Positions 30,875 to 37,099 of a stretch of 39,493 bases of DNA are shown here, one piece after another; position 1 is the stretch's first letter; the number at the start of each line of letters is the position of its first letter. This DNA is from a virus, in IMG/VR virus record IMGVR_UViG_3300046511_000932, positions 1 through 39,493 of that record, one strand, 5' to 3'. The notes beneath the pieces were generated by a model that worked only from the letters and a program-made list of their open reading frames with translations, was not told where the DNA came from and made no database searches. The translations under genes and the position numbers were made by a program.

Positions 30875-31974
30875 GCCGGCAAGCTCTTGTAGAAGCCCAT
30901 GACCTCCTCGCGAGCGGCGAGCTCCGGCGGAGGGGGCTGCACCTTCGCGGGACCGGCCTTGGGCTCCGTAGGCCTCTTCCGCTTTGGCCTCTCGTCGTCC
31001 TGCGTGTCGAGGAAGCGCCGGAAGGCGGGCGGGTCAAACGTCTCGCGCTCGGGTCGCCAGTACGAGAAGCGTCGTATGCAGGTGATGAGGGCCTTCGCCC
31101 GGTCTTCTCCCTCGAGGCCGACGGCGTCGAAGTAGCCCATGGCCGAGGCTAGGGCCTCGCGATTTGACGGCAGGCGCGGGTTGAACGACCACGCCGGATT
31201 GCCTTCGACCTCTCGCACCGCCGCGACGTACAGCTCCGCGTCGCTCGGCGGTGGGGGCACGGCCTTGAGCCGCATCTCGCTCACGGGCTCCTTCCGCGGA
31301 TTGCCCGAGGTTTCATAGCCTCCCCCCCCTTCTCGCATGGCCATGGGCATGGCCTCGTGGCCATGGCCTCCGATGGCCTGGCCATCCAGTGAGGCCATAA
31401 GGCCATCAGAAGGGGGGGATTGGATTTTCTCTTTGGTTTCTCGGATCTCAGAGGAAGAAGGAGATCCAGAAGGCCATGCAGGGGCCATGATGGCCTCGGG
31501 ATGGCCTTCGATGGCCTTGGCCATGGCCTGGCTATCCGGGGCCATGACCTTACGGGCTGCCTTGCCCCATCGCGCGAGGGCACCCTTCAGGCCGGCGGCG
31601 GAGAGCTTCTCGTTGCGAACCTTCTTCGTCTGCTCGAGGGCCTCGACGGTCGGCGCCGCGGGTTGGGTCCGCTGGTACGCGTCGAAGTCGTGGATCTGGA
31701 AGACGCCCTCGGCGACGACCTCGAGGAGGCCGGAGCGAACGAGGCGTTCGATGAGCCCGGGCACCGTGGCGCGGCGAAGGCGACCATCGGCCCCGGGCAT
31801 CCGGAGCTCGCCGAGCTCGTGGGCGATGCAGGCGGCGAGCTGCTCGGTGGTGACGTGGCCACCGGTCCGGTACTGCGCTGCCCAGCAAATGGCGTTGAGC
31901 CAGAGGGTTCGAGCGGCGACGCCGGCATCGAGGACCTTCGGGTGACGGGTCACCCGGTCATCGAGGAAGATCAT
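30871..31974 (-). CDS. Replication initiator (lambda O / DnaD-like organisation) with internal origin repeats
   Basis: 367-residue protein. Residues 1-100 form a winged-helix-like DNA-binding region (FLDDRVTRHPKVLDAG, then ATVPGLIERLVRSGLLEV, FQIHDFDAYQRTQP), as in phage replisome organisers. Residues ~143-213 are a Met/Ala/Pro/Ser-rich hinge encoded by the GGCCAT repeat cluster. Residues ~245-367 are a helical C-terminal domain (AELYVAAVREVEG, ALITCIRRFSYWRPE) likely to bind the host helicase or loader, with a basic Pro-rich end. Lambda O has the same order: N-terminal iteron binding, origin inside the gene, C-terminal helicase-loader contact. Start ATG 31974 is preceded by an AGGA; longer in-frame starts are Arg-rich and unlikely. 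Confidence 0.7.
   Translation of the reverse strand: MIFLDDRVTRHPKVLDAGVAARTLWLNAICWAAQYRTGGHVTTEQLAACIAHELGELRMPGADGRLRRATVPGLIERLVRSGLLEVVAEGVFQIHDFDAYQRTQPAAPTVEALEQTKKVRNEKLSAAGLKGALARWGKAARKVMAPDSQAMAKAIEGHPEAIMAPAWPSGSPSSSEIRETKEKIQSPPSDGLMASLDGQAIGGHGHEAMPMAMREGGGGYETSGNPRKEPVSEMRLKAVPPPPSDAELYVAAVREVEGNPAWSFNPRLPSNREALASAMGYFDAVGLEGEDRAKALITCIRRFSYWRPERETFDPPAFRRFLDTQDDERPKRKRPTEPKAGPAKVQPPPPELAAREEVMGFYKSLPA
31337..31545. repeat. GGCCAT/ATGGCC repeat cluster with AT-rich centre: candidate replication origin
   Basis: Within 209 bases there are 17 occurrences of GGCCAT or its complement ATGGCC, at 31337, 31339, 31349, 31359, 31363, 31373, 31380, 31393, 31401, then 31472, 31483, 31490, 31501, 31511, 31519, 31523 and 31540. 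Two blocks flank an AT-richer patch (31418-31440) and a 7-bp inverted repeat GGATCTC/GAGATCC (31443-31449, 31461-31467). By rough estimate fewer than one copy is expected by chance. The cluster lies in the hinge region of the initiator gene, as lambda's iterons lie in gene O. Initiator binding and melting of the AT-rich patch is the inferred role. Confidence 0.65.
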
Positions 31975-32118
31975 CTTCCTGCCCTCATCGGGCGACGGCC
32001 TTCGGCACTTCGGATGCTCCCCCCGCGACCTGCGCGGAAGGACAGAATGCACCGGTGTGCAGCTCCGGGGAATACCCTGGGGCACGCTGACACCAGCCCA
32101 CAATCAACCACTTCGCCC

Positions 32119-32206
32119 TTGACGCCGGGCGTCGCGCAAGTACGACTGCGCATAACCAGTGCTCCTAGGCGGCGTCCGGTTTCGACCCGGGCGCCGTCAC
32201 TTTTTT
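32119..32206 (+). ncRNA. Candidate short RNA, placed like lambda OOP
   Basis: TTGACG (32119-32124) and TACGAC (32141-32146), 16 bases apart, would start a plus-strand transcript near 32153 that ends at a strong intrinsic terminator at 32206, giving an RNA of about 55 nt. It is antisense to the leader of the initiator operon. Its stem loop (TTTCGAC) contains UUCG, which fits the YUNR U-turn motif common in regulatory antisense RNA loops. Lambda encodes OOP RNA at the same place and in the same orientation relative to cI, cro and O. Expression is not proven. Confidence 0.4.
32168..32206 (+). terminator. Rho-independent terminator, plus strand
   Basis: A 12-bp stem (32168-32179 with 32187-32198, two G-U wobbles) with a 7-base loop, followed within two bases by six T residues (32201-32206). 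No plus-strand gene precedes it, which is why a short regulatory RNA is suspected. Confidence 0.75.
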
Positions 32207-32271
32207 GTTGCATCGCTGATTCGTTCCGGCGGATTCGCCTGTTCACGTCGCTGCGGTTGCGCACACACACG

Positions 32272-32319
32272 AAAAAACGCTCACGCTGGCGCCACCTGGC
32301 AGGGCAGCGCAGCGTGAGC
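32272..32319 (-). terminator. Rho-independent terminator of the Cro-like gene
   Basis: On the minus strand GCTCACGCTG (from 32319) pairs perfectly with CAGCGTGAGC (ending at 32279), with a 21-base loop, and is followed by G and six T (32277-32272). It begins about 10 bases after the Cro-like stop codon. It separates Cro-like and initiator transcription and is a possible target for antitermination. Confidence 0.85.
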
Positions 32320-32328
32320 CAGTGAATG

Positions 32329-32607
32329 TCAGCCCGCTGCCCTTCGCGCGCGTGCCGCAACCCGCCTTGCCGAGTCGTAAGGAACGACCCGAGCGATCTC
32401 TTTTCGCTCGGTCTCGGTGAACCACGCGGAGGCGGGGATGACGCCCGAGGTCCAGATCTCGATCTTGTGACGCACGAGGGCCGCCGGCCGGTTCCCGTCG
32501 AACCAGAAGTTGATGGCGGACGGCACCACGCCCATGGCGCGGGCGAAGTCCCCCCTGCGAATCCCGCGGGATTCCAGGTACGAGCGCAGCATTTCGTGAG
32601 CGGTCAT
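32329..32607 (-). CDS. Cro-like helix-turn-helix protein
   Basis: 92-residue DNA-binding protein with a helix-turn-helix pattern GIRRGDFARAMGVVPSAINFW at residues ~15-35, followed by a strand region and a basic tail (RRVAARARRAAG). Small size, divergence from the CI-like gene and its own terminator support a Cro role (early repressor). Start ATG 32607; the upstream extension is unlikely because it would cross the operator. The SD GAAGG overlaps the operator at 32611-32632, so the operator lies directly on its translation start. The recognised features are the fold and context; a close named relative was not recognised. Confidence 0.75.
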   Translation of the reverse strand: MTAHEMLRSYLESRGIRRGDFARAMGVVPSAINFWFDGNRPAALVRHKIEIWTSGVIPASAWFTETERKEIARVVPYDSARRVAARARRAAG

Positions 32608-32610
32608 GGC

Positions 32611-32632
32611 CTTCAGAATGTTGGTACTGAAG
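32611..32632. promoter_or_regulatory. Operator-like palindrome 1 (immunity region)
   Basis: CTTCAG (32611-32616), ten bases, CTGAAG (32627-32632): perfect half-sites 16 bases apart. It abuts the Cro-like start codon. The same half-site/spacer design occurs at 33887-33908, suggesting a repressor binding site. A degenerate third site may be at 32658-32679 (CTT…, N10, CTGAAG). Confidence 0.65.
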
Positions 32633-32657
32633 CACCATGCAAGGTCTGAGATCAAGT

Positions 32658-32679
32658 CTTGCCGGTCAGGCTGCTGAAG
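32658..32679. promoter_or_regulatory. Possible degenerate operator 3
   Basis: CTTGCC (32658-32663), ten bases, CTGAAG (32674-32679). The right half is perfect, the left matches only CTT. Spacing equals the other sites and it lies 47 bases from operator 1, close to the repressor start. Weak on its own. Confidence 0.35.
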
Positions 32680-32701
32680 GAGGGCGCTGGTAGCCCCTCC
32701 T
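32678..32701 (+). promoter_or_regulatory. Hairpin covering the SD of the CI-like gene
   Basis: AGGAGGG (32678-32684), the only strong SD-like sequence, pairs with CCCTCCT (32695-32701) directly before ATG 32703. In linear form the SD is 18 bases from the ATG, which is too far. An in-frame TAG at 32691-32693 excludes an earlier start. The hairpin may hide the SD or alternatively present it; either way repressor translation seems structure-dependent. Confidence 0.5.
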
Positions 32702-32702
32702 C

Positions 32703-33155
32703 ATGCCCAAGGGACGCCGCCGAGACGAGCCCGTATCCGCGTACGTCGCGATGCGGATTGCGACCTGGGAGCGCGAGTCCAAGTTGTCTCTTGGGCAGCT
32801 CGCGCGGCAGGCGGGCGTTGCGCGCTCTCTTCTGAACCAGGTTCGCGCCGGCGAGACAGGGATCGCGTCAGGGAGCATCGAAGGCTTCGCGCGCACCTTC
32901 GGCTTCGAAAGCGGGCTCGCCATGCGCATCGAGGCCGCGCGGTGGTGGGAGACTGCTGAAGCTGCTGAATACCGCACGCGCGTTGCGCAACGTTTGGGTG
33001 CACTTAGCTCGCCCTTCGCTGGGCACACCGAGCTCGAGGCCGCGACGCATGCGCACGGCGCGCGTAAGCCCGAGAGCTCACAGCGCGCCGCCGCCATCGG
33101 AGGAGCCACAGCGACCCGATTCAAGCGTCCGGCCCTCCGTCCACCCCCCTCGTAG
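32703..33155 (+). CDS. CI-like phage repressor (helix-turn-helix)
   Basis: 150-residue protein. The N-terminal domain has an XRE/lambda-repressor-like helix-turn-helix: LSLGQLARQAGVARSLLNQVRAGETGIASGSIEGFARTFGF (residues 29-69; described by position). There is no S24 peptidase domain; the C-terminal ~75 residues are Ala/Arg/Pro-rich and probably disordered, so induction by RecA self-cleavage is not expected. Divergent from the Cro-like gene, with operator-like palindromes between them. Likely keeps the integration/recombination operon off in lysogens via the site at 33887. Confidence 0.7.
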   Translation: MPKGRRRDEPVSAYVAMRIATWERESKLSLGQLARQAGVARSLLNQVRAGETGIASGSIEGFARTFGFESGLAMRIEAARWWETAEAAEYRTRVAQRLGALSSPFAGHTELEAATHAHGARKPESSQRAAAIGGATATRFKRPALRPPPS

Positions 33156-33212
33156 CGCGCCGCCCGAGATCGAGCGCGCCGGGTCGAGGGCGCGTCTAAG
33201 GGTCGCTCGAAC

Positions 33213-33761
33213 CTAGCGCGAGGCCTGCGGCGTGCGGGGCGCCTCCCACCAGTTCCCCTTGAAGCTCTCCGTTGCGGAGGCCGGGCGAAGGCCGTTGGGC
33301 AGCGCCTGCCACTGCTCCTGCGGCACCCGCACGACGAGATAGGAGCCGACGGGCAGGTTCACGATGAAGTCCTGCGGGGGCATGTACGAGACGTTCGTCG
33401 TCGCCTGCGTGCCCTGGCGGTTCATCGTTGTATCGACGTGCGCGGAGCCCGGGAGCGTCGTCACGCGCTGGGCATAGCCCTCCGTGAGGATGAGGACGTG
33501 CGTGCCGCCACGGCGTGCCGCCTCCTCGCAGGCTTTCGCCTGGACGTCCTCCCGGTCCGCGTAGCCATTGCCACCGCCCCGGAGCTCCCCGAGGACGGTG
33601 CCGCCCGCCTCCGCAAGGGTCTTCACGTCGTCCTCGTAGGCCATCAGAGCCTTGTCGGTGACCTGCGGTGAGGGAACGGCGGAACGCGGGTGATAGCTGA
33701 CGCTGGCAGAAGCGCAGCCCGCCACGAGCACGGCGGCGGCGAGCGAAAAAGCACGGAACAT
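33213..33761 (-). CDS. Lipoprotein, probable lysogenic conversion gene
   Basis: 182-residue protein with a lipoprotein signal: MFRAFSLAAAVLVAGC, lipobox VAGC with the lipidated C16. The mature part contains YEDDVKTLAEAGGTVLGELRGGGNGYADREDVQAKACEEAARRGGTHVLI, an alpha/beta pattern resembling small envelope lipoproteins with stretches such as GG(T/A)xVLxxT. It sits between the repressor and the early operon, transcribed alone, which is typical of morons expressed from a prophage (for example superinfection-exclusion or serum-resistance lipoproteins). SD GGGAGG is present. Which envelope function it serves cannot be told. Confidence 0.75.
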   Translation of the reverse strand: MFRAFSLAAAVLVAGCASASVSYHPRSAVPSPQVTDKALMAYEDDVKTLAEAGGTVLGELRGGGNGYADREDVQAKACEEAARRGGTHVLILTEGYAQRVTTLPGSAHVDTTMNRQGTQATTNVSYMPPQDFIVNLPVGSYLVVRVPQEQWQALPNGLRPASATESFKGNWWEAPRTPQASR

Positions 33762-33923
33762 CGGAAAGGACCTCCCGCCCTCAGTTTCCTGGGACGGGGC
33801 TTCAGACGCTAGATGCGCGCCCGATCATGTCCGGGGACGTGCGTGCGCCTTGTCAGTGTTTTGAATATCGGCTTGACTCGTTAGGCCTTCAGGTTCAATT
33901 CTCTGAACACCTGGAGGCGCCCG
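33762..33923 (+). promoter_or_regulatory. Promoter region of the recombination/integration operon with operator 2
   Basis: TTGACT (33873-33878) and TTCAAT (33894-33899; 15-base spacer) or TCAATT (33895-33900; 16 bases) form a possible promoter. The operator-like site CTTCAG (33887-33892), N10, CTGAAC (33903-33908) covers the -10 area and the start point. A GGAGG SD (33913-33917) precedes ATG 33924. Divergent from the lipoprotein gene, whose promoter was not identified. Confidence 0.6.
33887..33908. promoter_or_regulatory. Operator-like palindrome 2 (early operon promoter)
   Basis: CTTCAG, ten bases, CTGAAC: the same half-sites and spacing as at 32611-32632, with one mismatch in the last base. 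Its overlap with the likely -10 element suggests repression by the CI-like or Cro-like protein. Confidence 0.6.
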
Positions 33924-34445
33924 ATGTCCCAAGCCCGTGCCCGCTACCTAAAGGCCCAAAAAGATTACGAATACGCCGTCGCGTCCGAGAAGAACGCCCG
34001 GCTTTCCTCGGACAAGCAGTCGCCCGAGCTGAACGTGGCCGCCATCGGTCTCGAGTACGCCGGGAACGAGCTCGCCCGGGCCCGTGAGAACTTCTACTCG
34101 GCCTTCCGAGCCGACCTCTCGGCGCACGACCTCGAGTTCAAGCGCCTCGAGCGGAACGCTCAGGCGGCGCAGCACGCGTTTTACCAGGCGAAGCTGATGG
34201 TCACGGAGCTCCGCCGGGTGCTCACGACCTCGCTCATGGCGCCCGAGGGGCTCGACACGCTCGATGCCGCGACGCGTGATTCCTACGCCCGGCTGAACGT
34301 GTCGACGCGCCAACTCGCCAAGGGCGGCGTCGCCTCGGTCGAAGCTGAGCTCCGGCTCCTCGAGGAGCGGGCCGAGGAGCACCAGGGCCGGGCCTACTGC
34401 TACCTCGAGGCCGCGCTCGAGCGCGAGGAAGCGAGGGCGGCATGA
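33924..34445 (+). CDS. Hypothetical coiled-coil protein, first gene of the recombination operon
   Basis: 173-residue protein, helical throughout and rich in Ala, Glu, Arg and Leu (YLKAQKDYEYAVASEKNARL, LEFKRLERNAQAAQHAFYQAK, LRLLEERAEEHQGRAY). Predicted long antiparallel coiled coil. No enzymatic motif. It has a strong SD (GGAGG) and is the first gene after the operator-controlled promoter, so it should be well expressed. ATGA overlap with the next gene. Function unknown. Confidence 0.7.
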   Translation: MSQARARYLKAQKDYEYAVASEKNARLSSDKQSPELNVAAIGLEYAGNELARARENFYSAFRADLSAHDLEFKRLERNAQAAQHAFYQAKLMVTELRRVLTTSLMAPEGLDTLDAATRDSYARLNVSTRQLAKGGVASVEAELRLLEERAEEHQGRAYCYLEAALEREEARAA

Positions 34446-34759
34446 CCCTCGACCAACTCCTCGTGCTCGCTCGCGCGGGCATCGCTGCCAACGTCATCGG
34501 CGCCGACCTTCTCTCGAAGGCGCTGCATCAATTCCAACCGGAGAACAACCTCGAGGCGCACCTCGACGCCGCCGAGATTGCGTTCGCGTGCCGCAAGGCC
34601 GACGCGCTGCAGGCGCTCCGCTTCCGGCCGTGGGCACGGAAGGCCCTCGAAGACGCCGCCGTGCTCCTCGAGGGCGTGGGCGCCGCGTGTGACATCGCCT
34701 CGGCCCTTCACCGGGTCGCGTCTCCCGCCAAGGAGGTCTCCCATGCCGTTCACGCGTGA
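34442..34759 (+). CDS. Hypothetical helical protein
   Basis: 105-residue, Ala/Leu-rich, all-helical protein (MTLDQLLVLARAGIAANVIGAD, AAEIAFACRKADALQALRFRPWARKALEDAAVLLEGVG). It ends in KEVSHAVHA, encoded by the first copy of a repeated gene junction (34731-34759) also used at the end of the next gene. Overlaps the next gene by 17 bases. No family recognised. Confidence 0.65.
   Translation: MTLDQLLVLARAGIAANVIGADLLSKALHQFQPENNLEAHLDAAEIAFACRKADALQALRFRPWARKALEDAAVLLEGVGAACDIASALHRVASPAKEVSHAVHA
34731..34759. repeat. Repeated gene junction, copy 1
   Basis: AGGAGGTCTCCCATGC (34731-34746), three bases, TCACGCGTGA (34750-34759): SD, ATG of the next gene and TGA of the previous gene in one compact cassette. 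The same 16-mer followed by the same 10-mer is found at 35011-35036. Confidence 0.7.
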
Positions 34760-35036
34760 CGACTTCGAGGCTCGCATGTGGGCCTCGCACTACAAGGATC
34801 TCGAGGCGCCCTCGGGCATCTGCCGCGCCTACGCGTCGATCTGGAAGAACCGCGGCGAGGAGCGGAGCTTCACAGTGCACCTTCACGGCTTCCACGCGAC
34901 CTCGGCGGTCGCCGGCCGTGTCGAGGGGCACGCAACGACCGTCGAGGCGGCTGAGGACCTCGCCGACGCCATGGCGAAACGCATCTTCGAGACGGGCTTC
35001 GCGCGCGACGAGGAGGTCTCCCATGCTCACGCGTGA
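34743..35036 (+). CDS. Hypothetical small protein
   Basis: 97-residue protein starting at ATG 34743, preceded by the SD AGGAGG at 34731-34736. Contains aromatic residues (ARMWASHYKDLEAPSGICRAYASIWKN), then a strand region (SFTVHLHGFHATSAVAG) and a helix. Ends in EEVSHAHA, nearly the same as the preceding protein's end, because both contain the same DNA junction. Overlaps the exonuclease gene by 14 bases. No function recognised. Confidence 0.65.
   Translation: MPFTRDDFEARMWASHYKDLEAPSGICRAYASIWKNRGEERSFTVHLHGFHATSAVAGRVEGHATTVEAAEDLADAMAKRIFETGFARDEEVSHAHA
35011..35036. repeat. Repeated gene junction, copy 2
   Basis: AGGAGGTCTCCCATGC (35011-35026) directly followed by TCACGCGTGA (35027-35036). 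Provides SD and start for the exonuclease gene and the stop of the preceding gene. It lacks the three-base insert of copy 1. Confidence 0.7.
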
Positions 35037-35937
35037 ACAGCTCGAGACGCGCCGCTCGATGATTGCGGCGACGGACGCGGTCATCCTTGCGGGGGTCTAT
35101 CCGGGCAAGAAGGGGCCGTCGTCGGTCTACCTCTCGAAGGTCGCCGAGCTCGAGGAGCGCGACGAGGAAGAGGCCTTGGCCCTTCGCCTCGGCAACCTCC
35201 TCGAGCCGCTGGCCATCGAGCTCGTGGCGGAGGAGCGCAACCTTTGGGTGGCTCCGGGCGAGACCGTGCGGCACCCGACCGAGTCGTGGATTGGCGCCAC
35301 GCCGGACGCCTTCCACGTGCGGCAATCTTCGGGCGCCCGCCTCGCTGTCATCGAGGCGAAGGCCGTCGGTCGCTTCCGCCTCTCCCACTGGGGCGAGGAG
35401 CTCGACGCGATTCCTGACTACGTCCACGTCCAAGTGCAGTGGCAGCTCCTCGCAACGGGGCTGAAGACGGCCTACGTGAGCGCGCTCCTCGGCCTCGAGC
35501 ACCGAAGCTTCGTCATCGAGCACGACGACACGCTCGCTTCGGCCCTCGTCGAGGTCTGCGAGGCCTTCTGGAAGAACCACGTGCTCGCGGGCAAGCCGCC
35601 TGCACCGGACGGTTCTGAGGACGCGTGGAAGGTTGTGAAGCGCGCGTTTCCGAAGCCCACGAAGGGTGGCCTCCTTTGGGCGCCCGGCCCCATCGAGGAC
35701 CTCGCGAAGGAGGCTTTGAAAGCCGCCGAGATGCGGAAAAAGTGGGAGGCCCTCGAGCAGCAGAAGAAGCAAGAGCTCTGCGCCCTGATTGGCAACGACG
35801 AGGGCTACGAGGGCGACGGCTGGCAGGCGAAGTGGAGTTTGCGGGCGGCGCACTCGCGCCCGGCGTGTGAGGTCGCAGCGAGCCGAGTGCTCGATGTGCG
35901 CGAGGTCAAGGCAGCGAAGAAGGGACGTGCAGCGTGA
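35023..35937 (+). CDS. YqaJ-type (lambda-exonuclease-like) recombination exonuclease
   Basis: 304-residue nuclease of the PD-(D/E)XK superfamily. RLGNLLEP (residues 55-62), WIGATPDAF with D95 and AVIEAKAV with E111 and K113 are the expected catalytic elements, followed by VQVQWQLL with Q137, the motif typical of YqaJ exonucleases. It should resect double-stranded DNA 5' to 3' and hand the 3' strand to the RecT-type annealase coded immediately downstream (GTGA overlap). The C-terminal 60 residues are helical and charged. Together with RecT this is a complete Red-like system. Confidence 0.88.
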   Translation: MLTREQLETRRSMIAATDAVILAGVYPGKKGPSSVYLSKVAELEERDEEEALALRLGNLLEPLAIELVAEERNLWVAPGETVRHPTESWIGATPDAFHVRQSSGARLAVIEAKAVGRFRLSHWGEELDAIPDYVHVQVQWQLLATGLKTAYVSALLGLEHRSFVIEHDDTLASALVEVCEAFWKNHVLAGKPPAPDGSEDAWKVVKRAFPKPTKGGLLWAPGPIEDLAKEALKAAEMRKKWEALEQQKKQELCALIGNDEGYEGDGWQAKWSLRAAHSRPACEVAASRVLDVREVKAAKKGRAA

Positions 35938-36893
35938 CGCAGGGCAATGGCAACGAACGGGCGATGCAGAAGAAGGAGCCGACGCCCGCGGCGCAGCTCA
36001 AGAACTTCCTCGAGAGCCCCGCGGTGAAGGCGAAGCTCGCCGCGGTCGCAAACAAGCTCATGAAGCCCGAGGATCTGATCCGAATGGCCCTCATGGCCGT
36101 CTCGCGGAGCCCGGATATCGCGAACTGCACGCAGGCCTCGATCCTGCGCTCGCTCATCGACGCCGCCGAGCTCGGCATTCAGCCCGGCGGGACCATGGGC
36201 CGTGGCTACCTCGTGCCGCGGATGAACAAGAAGGTCCAGCCATGGGCCCTCGAGTGCTGCTTCGACCCGGGCTGGCGCGGGCTCATCGATGTCGCGCGCC
36301 GGTCCGGGGAGATCGCCCGCCTCGAGGCGCACGTCGTCTATGCGAAAGACACCTTCCGGGAAGAGAAGGGTATCAAGCCCGTGCTCGAGCACGTGCCGTA
36401 CGACGGCGACGACGACCCGGGGCCAGTGCGGAAGGCCTATGCGATCGCGTTCTTCAGGGACGGGACCTACCAGGCCGAGGTCCTCCGCAAGGCGGACATC
36501 GACAAGATTCAGAAGTCCTCGGCGTCGGCGAATGGCCCTTGGAAGAACTGGTACGACGAGATGGCACGGAAGAGCGCCGTCCGCCGCCTCTGCAAGTACC
36601 TCCCGTACAGCTCGCAGCTCGAGAAGGCCCTCGAGAAGGCAACCGAAGCCGAGGTCGAGGACAGCATGGTTCAGGACATCGACGTCGTCATTGAGGGCAA
36701 GCCGAAGGGCGCAGCGCTCGCGGACAAGATCCGGTCGCGCGCCACGAACGGCGTGCCGAACGATATCGAAGTGCGCGAGCTCGAGGAGATGCTCGCCGCA
36801 CCGACGGGCGGCTTCGATGAAGAAGAGCGCAGTCCTGTCCCGCCCGCCGTGGGAAGCCGCCCGGGTGCACGCGAGCCGGGGGAAGAGGGATGA
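35934..36893 (+). CDS. recT: RecT-family single-strand annealing protein
   Basis: 319-residue annealase. RecT-typical pattern: LIRMALMAVSRSPDIANCTQASILRSLIDAAELGIQPGG (residues ~45-85 by position), GRGYLVPR, FDPGWRGLIDVARRSG, AHVVYAKD and later PWKNWYDEMARKSAVRRLCKYLP, all hallmarks of the family. It anneals complementary single strands exposed by the upstream exonuclease. GTG start in overlap with the exonuclease stop. The C-terminal ~60 residues are acidic and Pro-rich, probably disordered. Confidence 0.9.
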   Translation: MTQGNGNERAMQKKEPTPAAQLKNFLESPAVKAKLAAVANKLMKPEDLIRMALMAVSRSPDIANCTQASILRSLIDAAELGIQPGGTMGRGYLVPRMNKKVQPWALECCFDPGWRGLIDVARRSGEIARLEAHVVYAKDTFREEKGIKPVLEHVPYDGDDDPGPVRKAYAIAFFRDGTYQAEVLRKADIDKIQKSSASANGPWKNWYDEMARKSAVRRLCKYLPYSSQLEKALEKATEAEVEDSMVQDIDVVIEGKPKGAALADKIRSRATNGVPNDIEVRELEEMLAAPTGGFDEEERSPVPPAVGSRPGAREPGEEG

Positions 36894-37099
36894 GCAGCGA
36901 ACTCCTGCTGGCCCTCGAGCAGCTCTCCGAGCGACAAGTCGAAACCTTCCGAAAGACCCTAAAGGTCATCGAGGCGCTCGAGGCGCGCGTCAACCTCGTG
37001 GAGAACGTCGCTTTGGAGCTTCGTCAGCGCGTGGCGCTCCTCGAGGGCGCAGCCCTTGGCTTCCAATCGCGCTTCGAGGCGCTGGAGAAGAACCGGTGA
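36890..37099 (+). CDS. Small coiled-coil protein
   Basis: 69-residue protein, nearly all helix with a heptad pattern of Leu/Val (LLALEQLSERQVETFRKTLKVIEALEARVNLVENVALELRQRV). A dimeric coiled coil is likely. ATGA and GTGA overlaps on both sides bind it into the operon. Position directly after RecT could mean a recombination accessory factor, but there is no direct evidence. Confidence 0.65.
   Translation: MSSELLLALEQLSERQVETFRKTLKVIEALEARVNLVENVALELRQRVALLEGAALGFQSRFEALEKNR

Larger units (their letters stand above)
31975..32328. other. Intergenic region between the Cro-like gene and the initiator (354 bases)
   Basis: No convincing gene lies here; open frames on both strands have poor codon bias and Arg/Ser-rich products. 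It contains a minus-strand terminator for the Cro-like gene (32272-32319), a plus-strand promoter/terminator pair (32119-32206), a palindrome GACGCC-G-GGCGTC (32121-32133) and an inverted repeat TGCAC/GTGCA (32048-32061). The initiator needs its own minus-strand promoter here, or read-through of the terminator; no clear minus -35/-10 pair was found. Confidence 0.6.

Noticed and set aside
31337-31545. CRISPR array
   Set aside because: Repeats are 6 bp, on both strands and irregularly spaced within a coding gene; no spacer pattern and no cas genes.
31420-32325. Plus-strand frame of 301 codons opposite the initiator and its leader
   Set aside because: Antisense to the initiator; codon bias is poor and it runs through two terminators.
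33156-33212. Terminator between the converging repressor and lipoprotein genes
   Set aside because: Short GC palindromic bits are present but no stable stem with a T-run could be defined on either strand.
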